Shown piece by piece: positions 51,691 through 59,819 of a stretch of 63,417 nt of DNA. The stretch is from an uncultured Porphyromonas sp. GTDB taxonomy: Bacteria; Bacteroidota; Bacteroidia; Bacteroidales; Porphyromonadaceae. The notes under the pieces were generated by a model, which was not told the DNA's origin, made no database searches, and worked only from the letters and a program-made list of their open reading frames with translations. Made by a program: the position numbers and the translations under genes. Numbering within the stretch: position 1 is the stretch's first letter; each line of letters opens with the position of its first letter. The stretch is taken from contig CABUDK010000003.1 of NCBI GenBank assembly GCA_902490315.1, positions 1 through 63,417 of the forward strand, read 5' to 3'.

Positions 51691-52063
51691 CAGGGCTGAC
51701 GCATTATACCCTGTATCCAAGGAGCTATGCCTGACGCCAACCGAGGAATAGATGGATTAAGTCTTGCTACATAGCGCTATGGACTTACACTATTGCTACT
51801 CCTATATCTCCATTGAGGTCAATTCCTCGGAGCAAAAGCCCAAATAGCTCGGAGGAAATCGACCAATTCCTCGGAAGAAATTTCTCTTTCTTCCGAGGAA
51901 TGAAAAAATTCTTCCGAAGAATCAACTCATACTTCGGAAGAATTTTTCATTTGCTCACTGGATAATCCTAGATCTTCCACGGAGGATTGTTCTATTTCCT
52001 CCATTTCCCGAGATCCTTCATTAAGGCGTAGGTAAACCTACCCCGGATAATGCGTCAGCCCTG
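51691..52063. mobile_element. MITE-like element D with perfect termini and possible 10-bp duplication
   Basis: A 373-bp non-coding element bounded by perfect 17-bp inverted repeats CAGGGCTGACGCATTAT (51691-51707) and ATAATGCGTCAGCCCTG (52047-52063). The immediately flanking 10-mers CCCGATGAGA (51681-51690) and CCCAATGAGA (52064-52073) match at 9 of 10 positions, as a target-site duplication would. The interior holds nine palindromic units of 21 or 22 bp (about 51820-52010); two of them form a long hairpin at about 51907-51946 (AAATTCTTCCGAAG against CTTCGGAAGAATTT). A small GTAGG/CCTAC hairpin lies near the right end. It lies between tRNA-Arg and rho and ends 41 bp before a -7 box. Confidence 0.8.
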
Positions 52064-52104
52064 CCCAATGAGAGAAGAGAATGCTGTATCTGCGCACTTT
52101 TTCG

Positions 52105-52112
52105 TACCTTTG
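52105..52112 (+). promoter_or_regulatory. -7 promoter box for rho, long leader
   Basis: TACCTTTG lies 386 nt before the rho ATG, exactly 41 bp after element D. The leader 52113-52498 has no credible ORF; a second weak box (GACCTTTG) lies at 52449-52456. Confidence 0.55.
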
Positions 52113-52498
52113 TCTCTAGAAGCGGATGAGTCACTAGATCGATGCGCTCCTAAGCTGTACAGATACAAAGAGTTGCACAATATGATACAGCACATGTAGG
52201 AGGGGCTTACGATCTGCTACGGAAGTAGCTTTGGCTCTGTCTCGACCTAGATCATAACGACCGAGCAGAGTGTCCTGTACATAGGACTGACCCATCACTC
52301 AGCCTATTCACACATTACACACCTTACTTAGGTCGACCTTGATACTAGCTAGCTGTCTCGCCACAGCTCTTGTTAGATCGTTGATTCTGTTGCCTCTATC
52401 ATCTCGCTTGTGGCTTCACACTGGGGCTCAGCATTGTAGCGTGATAGACCTTTGCAACAAGCAGTAAGGTGCATTTATCCAGCATAACATAGTACACC

Positions 52499-54382
52499 AT
52501 GCAGAAGTACACCATCGTAGATCTCAACGGTATGACGGAGGAGCAACTCAAAGAGGTTGCCTCCGAGCTAGAGATTACCAAGATGGCCTCCGAAAAGAAG
52601 GAGATCATTTACCAGATTCTAGACGCTCAGGCGGAAGCTGTAGCCACCCAAACAGTCGAGCAGCAGCAGAGTAACAAGCGCAAAGAGAAGCAGGGCAACT
52701 CCCGCAATAACAAAGCAAATAAAGAGGAGAAAAAGGACTCCAAAGACGAGAGTACTAAGCCAGAGCGAAAGAATCAATCGAATGCTCGACAGAACAAGCG
52801 AAATACTAAAGCAGACAAGAGTGGCTCAGCCGACCAACCTACTGAGATAGACCGCCAAGAGGCTATCGCTATCGTCGAGGAGGCAGCTGCTACACAGTCT
52901 GAAGAGAAGGGTGCAAAGCGCAACAATAATCAGCGCAATAACAACAATAAGGAGCGCAACAATCGAAATAACAAACGCCAGGAGCCGACGAATCAGTCTG
53001 ACAAGTCTGATAAATCTGAGAAGGAGGACAAACAGCCCTCAGACAGGCGCACGCAAGGTAAGCAAGAGGTGGAGGAAGAGCAGCAGGAGACTCCTATGGT
53101 CTTCACCCATCCCGATGCAGACTCACTGCTAGGCGAAGTGCTCAGCGAATCACACAAAGACCCCCAAAAGGCAGACTCCGACGAAACCGTACAGAAGGGT
53201 AAGCAGCAGAACAACAAAAACAAAGAGGAGGAAGAGGAGACTTCATACGACTTCTCCGACATACTGACCGCTAGCGGACTGTTAGAGGTTTCCCAAGAGG
53301 GATACGGCTTCCTCCGCAGCTCAGACTATAACTACTTCCCCTCACCAGACGACATCTACGTCCCAGCGGACATGATCAAGAAGTGGCACCTCAAGACGGG
53401 TGATGTCCTCGAGGGAAGTATCCGCCCGCCTAAGGGTAGTGAGAAGTACTTCCTACTACAGAACATCCTGCTCGTCAATGGACGTCATCCTAAGGACAAT
53501 CTAGATCGTGTCTCCTTTGACATGCTGACGCCACTCTTCCCAGAGGAGAAGTTTAAGCTAGAGTCTCAGGGCATCGCAGCAGTCTACGACAAGACCGCCA
53601 TGCGCATCGTGGATCTGGTCACACCCATCGGCAAGGGACAGCGTGGACTCATCGTCGCTCAGCCTAAAACAGGTAAGACGATGCTACTCAAGGACATTGC
53701 CAATGCAATCTCTGCCAATCATCCAGAGGTCTACATGATCATCCTCCTGATCGACGAGCGTCCCGAGGAGGTGACTGATATGGCACGTAATGTCAATGCT
53801 GAGGTCGTCGCCTCGACCTTTGACGAACCTGCTGACCACCACGTGAAGCTCGCTGAGCTGGTACTCGCCAAGGCTAAGAGTATGGTCGAGAGCGGTCACG
53901 ATGTGCTCATCATGCTAGACTCGATCACGCGCCTCGCACGTGCTTACAATACAGTACAACCTACCTCGGGCAAAATCCTCTCAGGTGGTATCGAGGCTAA
54001 TGCACTGCAAAAGCCGAAGCGATTCTTCGGAGCTGCACGAAACATCGAGCACGGCGGTAGTCTCACCATCTTAGCGACGGCTCTGACGGAGACGGGCTCC
54101 AAGATGGATGATGTCATCTTTGAGGAGTTCAAGGGCGCTGGTAACATGGAGCTACAGCTCGACCGTCGTTTGTCCAATAAGCGTATCTTCCCCGCTATTG
54201 ACATCCTCGCTAGTAGCACCCGTCGCGATGACCTCCTACTAGACTCGACGACGCTGCAGCGTATGTGGATCCTACGCAATCACCTATCTGACATGAATAC
54301 GGTAGAGGCGATGGAGTTCCTCAAGCAGCGCATTGAGCTGACGGAGACCAACCTTGAGTTCCTCGCCTCGATGAATGACTAG
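52499..54382 (+). CDS. rho: Transcription terminator Rho with large disordered insertion
   Basis: A 627-aa hexameric RNA helicase that ends untranslated transcription. The N-terminal SAP-like helix bundle (residues 1-45; DLNGMTEEQLKEVASELEI) is followed by ~200 residues of low-complexity Asn/Lys/Gln/Glu/Ser sequence (about 55-255), then the cold-shock RNA-binding domain (GYGFLRSSDYNYFPSPDDIYVP) and the ATPase core with Walker A QPKTGKT at 388-394 and MLDSITRLARAYN. E. coli Rho is about 419 aa, so the difference is this insertion. In Bacteroides the equivalent disordered region has been reported to drive Rho condensates. The leader is long. Confidence 0.95.
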   Translation: MQKYTIVDLNGMTEEQLKEVASELEITKMASEKKEIIYQILDAQAEAVATQTVEQQQSNKRKEKQGNSRNNKANKEEKKDSKDESTKPERKNQSNARQNKRNTKADKSGSADQPTEIDRQEAIAIVEEAAATQSEEKGAKRNNNQRNNNNKERNNRNNKRQEPTNQSDKSDKSEKEDKQPSDRRTQGKQEVEEEQQETPMVFTHPDADSLLGEVLSESHKDPQKADSDETVQKGKQQNNKNKEEEEETSYDFSDILTASGLLEVSQEGYGFLRSSDYNYFPSPDDIYVPADMIKKWHLKTGDVLEGSIRPPKGSEKYFLLQNILLVNGRHPKDNLDRVSFDMLTPLFPEEKFKLESQGIAAVYDKTAMRIVDLVTPIGKGQRGLIVAQPKTGKTMLLKDIANAISANHPEVYMIILLIDERPEEVTDMARNVNAEVVASTFDEPADHHVKLAELVLAKAKSMVESGHDVLIMLDSITRLARAYNTVQPTSGKILSGGIEANALQKPKRFFGAARNIEHGGSLTILATALTETGSKMDDVIFEEFKGAGNMELQLDRRLSNKRIFPAIDILASSTRRDDLLLDSTTLQRMWILRNHLSDMNTVEAMEFLKQRIELTETNLEFLASMND

Positions 54383-54471
54383 GTCTTGATGAGCCACTAG
54401 CTCCCAAAGACTTAACGAAATCTACCAGTACTTCCGCTCTGCACCACACGCTCCAGTTCGTGGAGATTGCT

Positions 54472-54479
54472 TAACTTTG
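54472..54479 (+). promoter_or_regulatory. -7 promoter box for the HU/SPOR gene
   Basis: TAACTTTG lies 102 nt before the ATG. The interval 54383-54581 contains no other feature I can support. Confidence 0.45.
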
Positions 54480-54581
54480 TGGTGAGGAGCGGGAGTCTTC
54501 TGCCTACTCTGTGGAGGTGGCCGCACAATGTAGCCGCCCCTGACTCGTCTGTAATCATCCACTCTTAGCCTGTACATCTCA

Positions 54582-55616
54582 ATGTATCGCATCGGAGATA
54601 TCTTAGAGCAAGCTCTACTACTGCACGACTGCGTCGTACTCCCTACGATAGGAGCCTTCATCGTGGAGCAAACGCCTCCACTCTATGACAAGGATCTCAA
54701 TGTCATCACGCCAGCAGGACAGCGCATCTCATTCAACGCATCTCTAGTAGATCGTGACGGCATCCTAGATAGTTGCTACGCACGCACCCTAGGGCTATCC
54801 GTACGCAGAGCGCGCCTCGTGGTAGACTCCGACGTGACCGTGATCAGGCATCAGCTATATCAGTCAGGGTCTCTAACTATCGGCTCCAACCTCGGCACCC
54901 TCACGCTGCAGGAGAGTGGCGAGCTACTCTTTACTCCCGTACAGGAGCGACAAGGCCTGAGATCGATACACTCTTACGGACTCTACCCCCAGAGCTGCTT
55001 GCTCCCAGCCATCGCCCCTGTCGATCATACCACTGCCGAACCTGCTAGTAAGGCGAAGAGTGATCGGAAGTATTGGACGATACGTATCAATCGGACTGCG
55101 GCCAATTGGGCTGCAGCAGGTGCTATATGTTTCCTCTGCCTACTACCCATCAGCTCAGACAGTCACCCAGATCGTTACAGTGCGGGCTTTGTCCCTTACG
55201 GCTGGCTTGATGAGGCAAGCGTAGTGACACCAGAGCAAAAGCAAGCCTCGTCGGGTAGCGCGACAACTGCCACACAACCCAACAAGGCTACAAAACAAAC
55301 AGAGATCGTCTCTGCGACTCCGGAGCATGCCGCAGCTTCGTCTCTACTGATCACGCATGACGAGGCTTTGCAGCAAGGGAGTCATGCTATCGTCGTAGGT
55401 GTTTTCAAGGGGCCTAAGCGTGCAGAGCGATTTATCGAAGAGATAACAACTGATCAGCCTCAGACCAAAGGGGTCTCGCTACAAGTCATCCAAGAGTCCT
55501 CTCGCTGTCTTGTCATCGCAGGCATCAGCTCCTCTGAGGAGCGTGCTGGCGAACTACGCCGCACCGTCTCCGCACTATCCGACAGCTTCGCAGGAGCCTG
55601 GATCTACGCACTTTAG
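54582..55616 (+). CDS. HU-CCDC81/SPOR-domain membrane protein
   Basis: A 344-aa protein. The first ~130 residues (IGDILEQALLLHDCVVLPTIGAFIVE, DRDGILDSCYARTLGLSVRRA) form the tandem HU-like (CCDC81) pair found in Bacteroidota cell-envelope proteins. A hydrophobic helix (TAANWAAAGAICFLCLLPIS, near 175-195) crosses the membrane, then a Thr/Ala/Gln-rich linker, and the C-terminal ~75 residues (HAIVVGVFKGPKRAERFIEEI) are a SPOR domain that binds denuded peptidoglycan at septa. A role in division or nucleoid-envelope connection is an inference. Confidence 0.85.
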   Translation: MYRIGDILEQALLLHDCVVLPTIGAFIVEQTPPLYDKDLNVITPAGQRISFNASLVDRDGILDSCYARTLGLSVRRARLVVDSDVTVIRHQLYQSGSLTIGSNLGTLTLQESGELLFTPVQERQGLRSIHSYGLYPQSCLLPAIAPVDHTTAEPASKAKSDRKYWTIRINRTAANWAAAGAICFLCLLPISSDSHPDRYSAGFVPYGWLDEASVVTPEQKQASSGSATTATQPNKATKQTEIVSATPEHAAASSLLITHDEALQQGSHAIVVGVFKGPKRAERFIEEITTDQPQTKGVSLQVIQESSRCLVIAGISSSEERAGELRRTVSALSDSFAGAWIYAL

Positions 55617-55660
55617 TAGCGTCTTACCGCCACTACACGAACTCTTAAACAAGCGATAAG

Positions 55661-55680
55661 AGCCTCTCATATCAGAGGCG
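55661..55680. terminator. Small convergent hairpin
   Basis: GCCTCT (55662-55667) pairs with AGAGGC (55674-55679) across CATATC, between two convergent genes; it overlaps the stop codon of the minus-strand gene. Confidence 0.4.
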
Positions 55681-57094
55681 TAAGTAGACGCATCACGCCA
55701 TGAACGATACGTCTCCACAGCCTATTGCGTCGTAGGGTTATCCTACGACAGAGGGCAAGTGTTGCCTCAAAGCTATCGACAAACTGCCGTGCGACCTCCG
55801 AAGAATAGGCAATGGTAGTCAAGTCGAAGTTGTACTCAAAGCTTCTAAAGTCTAGGTAAGGTGTTCCCGTCACCACACGCTCCTTATCTATCACCGCATA
55901 GGTCTCCTCTCGTAGGCCGTCATAGTAGTATATCTCCACGCCAGCTCGTAGCAAGTCGGTAAAGAATGCGTGCGAAGCCTTAGTAGCCAGCCAGCTACGC
56001 CCACAACGAGGTAGGATCACCCGCACCTGTACACCGGAGAGCGCCGTAGAGATCAGCGCCTGCTGTATGCTAGAGGTGGGGATCAAGACAGGCGACTCGA
56101 TGTAGAGCGACTGACGAGCCTGCAGGAAGGCGTGCGTGAAGATCATCTCTAGCGAGGGAAAGTCGTCCGTGGGGTGCGTTGGGAAGATCTGCATCTTGAT
56201 CGGCTCAGCTGTGGGCACGGTAGCGGAGCTCTGCTGTGGCGAGAGCAATTGCTGCGTCGCTACGTACCAGTCTAGCGCAAAGCTGTACTCCAGTTGACGT
56301 ACCACGGCACCAGTCATACGCAGATGAGTCGTCGCCAGAGGTTGCGCACCTTGAGGCAAATGATGCAGCTCCGAGAGTAGCACGTTGCCCCCTGTAAAGC
56401 CTACAGCACCATCTACCACCACGAGGTTGCGATGGTTACGATAGTTCACGCGACTCGTAAGCAGCCGAAAGCGTACGGGGAGAAAGGCAGCAACCTGTCC
56501 GCCCAACTGCTCCATCCGTTTGCGATAACGCCGACTCAAGCTTCGCGACCCCACGTCATCGTAGAGCCAGTAGAGAGCTACGCCCTCCTGAATGCGCTCT
56601 GCGAGTAGATCTAGCAGAGCGTCCAGCCATGGGTCCTCCTCGATGCGATACAGCTCGATGTAGATATAGTGCTGCGCCTGTGCGATAGCATCCCGACAAA
56701 CCACAAACCACACAAGCCACTCGCGACTATCGTCGTAGTGCGTCAGCTCATTAGCCGTGGTCAGAGGCGTATCGGTTAGTCGCTCGATGAGAGCGGATAG
56801 CGATGCGAGCTTACGATCGGCGACCTCCTCGACCTCCTCAACCTTTGTGGTAGGTAGCGACTTAGTCTCTACAGGAGCATCCGAGAGCAACCGTCTCACC
56901 TCCACATCGATTAGTTGCTTACGTCTCAGCGAGTAGCCAAAGATAATATACAGTAGGAGCCCGACGACAGGGAGAAAGATGACTACCAGTATCCACGGGA
57001 TCGAAGAGACCGCACTACGCTCCTCCCCGAGCACAATAACGATACCTCCGATAACAGAGAGGAGATAGAGGACGAAGAGGAGCTCGGCCATCAC
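55667..57094 (-). CDS. Cardiolipin-synthase-like phospholipase D family protein with degenerate HKD motifs
   Basis: A 475-aa membrane protein with the bacterial cardiolipin synthase layout: two N-terminal helices (residues 2-55, including WILVVIFLPVVGLLLYIIFGY), then two PLD domains. Active enzymes carry HxKxxxxD twice. Here the first reads NHRNLVVVDGAVGFTGGN (His and Asp kept, Lys to Asn) and the second reads EETYAVIDKERVVTGTPYLD (His to Glu and Lys to Thr, Asp kept). Catalysis by the normal PLD mechanism therefore looks doubtful, and I give no gene symbol. It overlaps the thioesterase gene by one base. Confidence 0.85.
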   Translation of the reverse strand: MMAELLFVLYLLSVIGGIVIVLGEERSAVSSIPWILVVIFLPVVGLLLYIIFGYSLRRKQLIDVEVRRLLSDAPVETKSLPTTKVEEVEEVADRKLASLSALIERLTDTPLTTANELTHYDDSREWLVWFVVCRDAIAQAQHYIYIELYRIEEDPWLDALLDLLAERIQEGVALYWLYDDVGSRSLSRRYRKRMEQLGGQVAAFLPVRFRLLTSRVNYRNHRNLVVVDGAVGFTGGNVLLSELHHLPQGAQPLATTHLRMTGAVVRQLEYSFALDWYVATQQLLSPQQSSATVPTAEPIKMQIFPTHPTDDFPSLEMIFTHAFLQARQSLYIESPVLIPTSSIQQALISTALSGVQVRVILPRCGRSWLATKASHAFFTDLLRAGVEIYYYDGLREETYAVIDKERVVTGTPYLDFRSFEYNFDLTTIAYSSEVARQFVDSFEATLALCRRITLRRNRLWRRIVHGVMRLLTPLI

Positions 57095-57540
57095 TAGAGA
57101 ATCGTTAAGTCATACGGATGGCTCTCGCTGTAAGCCTCAGCACGAGCCATGATCCCATCGAAGCACTCTCCACGGGTCGTCCGTCCGTTCTGCACCGCGA
57201 CCGCCTCGATCACACCTGAGGCGCACTTCACGCCATCACTACGTACGATGACCTGGTCGAAGATGAGCTTAGCCCCCTCACGTCTGGCACGCAGTGCCGT
57301 GTGAAAGGTATCACCACTACGCAACGAGCGATGATAGGTTATAGAGACCTTGTAGACGAAGAGATCAAGCCCCTCTTCGTGCATCTCAGCAAAGCTATCG
57401 CCCAGAGCCAGCCAAAACTCGTGGCGTGTATGCTCCATGTAGCACTGATAGTTGCTGTTGTTGACCACCCCCTGGAGGTCGCACTCGTAGTCTCGCACCT
57501 TGAGCGTGAGACCATACTGATATTTGATTGGTTGTTTCAT
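57094..57540 (-). CDS. Acyl-CoA thioesterase, 4HBT/YbgC-like hotdog protein
   Basis: A 148-aa hotdog-fold enzyme. The catalytic block RDYECDLQGVVNNSNYQCYM carries the conserved Asp followed by the GVVNNSNY helix start (usually D-x-x-G-x-V-x-x-x-x-Y), then EHTRHEFWLALGDSF. Relatives hydrolyse short to medium acyl-CoA or act on 1,4-dihydroxy-2-naphthoyl-CoA for menaquinone synthesis; which one cannot be told here. It is 50 nt downstream of the U32 gene and overlaps the PLD-family gene by one base. Confidence 0.85.
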   Translation of the reverse strand: MKQPIKYQYGLTLKVRDYECDLQGVVNNSNYQCYMEHTRHEFWLALGDSFAEMHEEGLDLFVYKVSITYHRSLRSGDTFHTALRARREGAKLIFDQVIVRSDGVKCASGVIEAVAVQNGRTTRGECFDGIMARAEAYSESHPYDLTIL

Positions 57541-57590
57541 AGACCTAGGTTCCTCTTTGGTAAAAAGGCTTCTAAATAAGCTCAGCTCGG

Positions 57591-58931
57591 CTACCCTTTG
57601 AAGTGCTGTACCTCCGTACGCTCTCTAAAGAGGTAGAGCTTGTCATTCGCCCGCACCTTACGGGGTACAGGGATGGAGATGCGTTGCCCCTTAGTAGCAC
57701 GGGAGACTGGCTCCAGCTCGTAGCGCATCTCCGAGAGCGTCATATCGACCACGCCCGTCGTCGGCCCGATGATCAGGATGCGATCGTCCAGTGCCAGCTC
57801 GCCACTCTCCACCTCTATCTCGGCGACTCCTATCTTGCTAAAGTACTTAACAATGTGAGCCACGTACTCCTTCTCACGCACAGCACTAGAGCCAGCAAAA
57901 GGTGTCCACTCGCCCAGCCGCTGTCCGAGATAGTAACCATCCCAAAAACCTCTGTTGAAGACCTCCCGTAGCCGCTCATTCCACTGCGCTATCCGAGCTT
58001 CGTCGTAAGTGCCCGCACAGACAGCGTCGATAGCCTCTCGGTAGCACTGTACCACCGTAGAGACATACTCAGGTCCACGAGCGCGCCCCTCTATCTTAAA
58101 GACCGTGACACCTGCCAGCATCATCTTATTGATGAAGTGGATCGTCTTCAGATCCTTCGGCGACATAATGTTCGGGTGCGTCACCTCCAGCTCGACCCCT
58201 TGGCGGTCATCATAGACACGGTAGCCACGGCGACAGATCTGTGCGCAACTACCTCTATTGGCACTCGTAGCTTGATGGTGCAGACTCAGATAGCACTTGC
58301 CCGAGACCGCCATGCAGAGCGCTCCATGGGCAAACATTTCTATCTCCACCAGTCTCCCCGACGGACCGACGATCTGCTCCTCAGCTATCTTACGTTTGAT
58401 CTCCGCCACCTGATCTAGGTTCAGCTCACGAGCCAAGACCACCACATCGGCAAACTGTGCGTAGAAGCGCAAAGCCTCCCAATTGCTAATGTTGAGTTGC
58501 GTAGAGAGATGCACCTCCAGCCCCAAGCGATGCGCCTCCATCAGCGTCGCCACATCGGCAGCGATCACCGCCGTGACCTGTGCCTGGTGCGCATGGTAGA
58601 GGATCTCGCGAAGCAGCGTCAAGTCCTCATCGTAGATGATCGTATTGACCGTCAGGTAACTCTTCACGCCACTCCTCCGACAGATCTCCACGATACGATA
58701 GAGGTCGTCTGTCGTAAAGTTGTAGGCAGACTTAGCCCGCATGTTGAGCGCCTCAATGCCAAAGTATATACTATTCGCTCCCGCACGTATCGCAGCGCTC
58801 AAGCTCTCATACGACCCCACAGGAGCCATCACCTCATAGCGACTAGGATCACGCAGCTCCTCGGGGAGCGTCACCAACTCACGCTTTATGATCGAGTCGG
58901 TCGTCTCTATTCTCTCTGCACGTTCATTCAT
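57591..58931 (-). CDS. Peptidase U32-family protein (YegQ/TrhP-like)
   Basis: A 446-aa cytoplasmic protein with the U32 signature EMFAHGALCMAVSGKCYLS (residues about 197-215) and the TIM-barrel start APVGSYESLSAAIRAGANSI, then IYFGIEALNMRA and CRRGYRVY. A C-terminal beta domain (residues 370-446) contains FSKIGVAEIEVESGEL. Named peptidases (collagenase PrtC), several relatives are now known to hydroxylate U34 in tRNA; that is more likely for this length (inference). A TATCTTTG box (58937-58944) lies only 5 nt before the ATG, so the mRNA may be nearly leaderless, or translation may start downstream. Confidence 0.88.
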   Translation of the reverse strand: MNERAERIETTDSIIKRELVTLPEELRDPSRYEVMAPVGSYESLSAAIRAGANSIYFGIEALNMRAKSAYNFTTDDLYRIVEICRRSGVKSYLTVNTIIYDEDLTLLREILYHAHQAQVTAVIAADVATLMEAHRLGLEVHLSTQLNISNWEALRFYAQFADVVVLARELNLDQVAEIKRKIAEEQIVGPSGRLVEIEMFAHGALCMAVSGKCYLSLHHQATSANRGSCAQICRRGYRVYDDRQGVELEVTHPNIMSPKDLKTIHFINKMMLAGVTVFKIEGRARGPEYVSTVVQCYREAIDAVCAGTYDEARIAQWNERLREVFNRGFWDGYYLGQRLGEWTPFAGSSAVREKEYVAHIVKYFSKIGVAEIEVESGELALDDRILIIGPTTGVVDMTLSEMRYELEPVSRATKGQRISIPVPRKVRANDKLYLFRERTEVQHFKG

Positions 58932-58936
58932 AGGGA

Positions 58937-58944
58937 CAAAGATA
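58937..58944 (-). promoter_or_regulatory. -7 promoter box abutting the U32 start
   Basis: Minus-strand TATCTTTG ends 5 nt before the U32 ATG; transcription would begin at or near the start codon. Confidence 0.5.
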
Positions 58945-58991
58945 CAAACTTACCCTCAAGCGACCCCACTTGACATGTTACGAACTCCAAG

Positions 58992-59687
58992 CTAGAAACT
59001 ATTGCGACGGGAGGCACGAAGCTTTTGCTCGTACATACGTAGCACCGTATCGTCCGAGATCTCTGTGCGGATAGCTTCGATGAGAGAGGATTCTCCAGTG
59101 AGCGTCATCTCGGCAAGAAGCCACGCTATCGCCATCTGAACGTAGTACGCCTCGTCATGCTGTAGCGGAGCAACATGGTTTAGAGCTGCCCAAGGCGTGG
59201 CCAAACCGTGACGTATGAGGTCGAGCCAAGCAACGATGGTGAGCCGACGTGCGTAAGGGTTAGCGTCGTGAGTATGCTCTGCCATCGAGCGGAGGACTAT
59301 CTGTCGCTCCGCCTCCCCTCTCCTAGCCCAGCCTGCTAGAACCTCTTTGTAGTAGTCAGGCACCGCCCAGCCGTCACATAGTGGGTAGAGGAGGGAAAGC
59401 CCGTCTCCAGACGAGGCTAGACGACCGATAACGCCTCCGAAGATGATCTTGTACTCATACCATGCGAGGGCTCTCTCGTGAAGTAGCTCGATGGCTTCGT
59501 CTAGGGTGAGCAAGCGACTAAGCTGCCTTACGGCTTGTCGTAACCACTTCATACGAATGCCGAGGACGCTCTCGGGTCGTGAGGAGACCTTGGAGCGTAG
59601 CGCCATAAAGACCGCATAGTCTGGCTCACGACGCTGCGCCAGCTCTGCGAGCAGTGCAGATGCTTCTTCAAGAGGTGTGGGTGTCAT
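58992..59687 (-). CDS. AlkD-like DNA alkylation repair protein
   Basis: A 231-aa, wholly helical protein of HEAT-like repeats. SVLGIRMKWLRQAVRQL matches the FLGVRxPxLR element of the AlkC/AlkD DNA glycosylases, which release N3/N7-alkylated purines; RALAWYEYKIIFGGVIGRLA and GWAVPDYYKEVLAGW correspond to later repeats. The catalytic tryptophan and aspartate expected around W-D-x-x-D are present as a variant (CDGWAVPDYYK). The assignment is moderate. It is 132 nt downstream of the CbiK-like gene across a terminator hairpin. Confidence 0.65.
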   Translation of the reverse strand: MTPTPLEEASALLAELAQRREPDYAVFMALRSKVSSRPESVLGIRMKWLRQAVRQLSRLLTLDEAIELLHERALAWYEYKIIFGGVIGRLASSGDGLSLLYPLCDGWAVPDYYKEVLAGWARRGEAERQIVLRSMAEHTHDANPYARRLTIVAWLDLIRHGLATPWAALNHVAPLQHDEAYYVQMAIAWLLAEMTLTGESSLIEAIRTEISDDTVLRMYEQKLRASRRNSF

Positions 59688-59721
59688 ACGGAGGGTGTGT
59701 AGTAAGTTTCTCTAAATAGCA

Positions 59722-59756
59722 CAGTCCCCCACATACAACGTGTATATGGGGGACTG
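59722..59756 (-). terminator. Terminator after the CbiK-like gene
   Basis: 59722-59736 pairs with 59742-59756 with one mismatch, containing CAGTCCCCC/GGGGGACTG, around a 5-nt loop. Confidence 0.65.
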
Positions 59757-59819
59757 ATTGCATGATGCCACCGTGTGGCTATGGCGAGATGCCACAGCGA
59801 CTAGGGAATCTGCTTGATA

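Noticed and set aside
54422..54661. Minus-strand ORF opposite the start of the HU/SPOR gene
   Set aside because: It overlaps a well-supported domain start, and its composition is unlike neighbouring proteins.
59757..59819. Second hairpin-like GATGCCAC repeat after the CbiK-like gene
   Set aside because: The copies are direct rather than inverted and do not form a stable stem.
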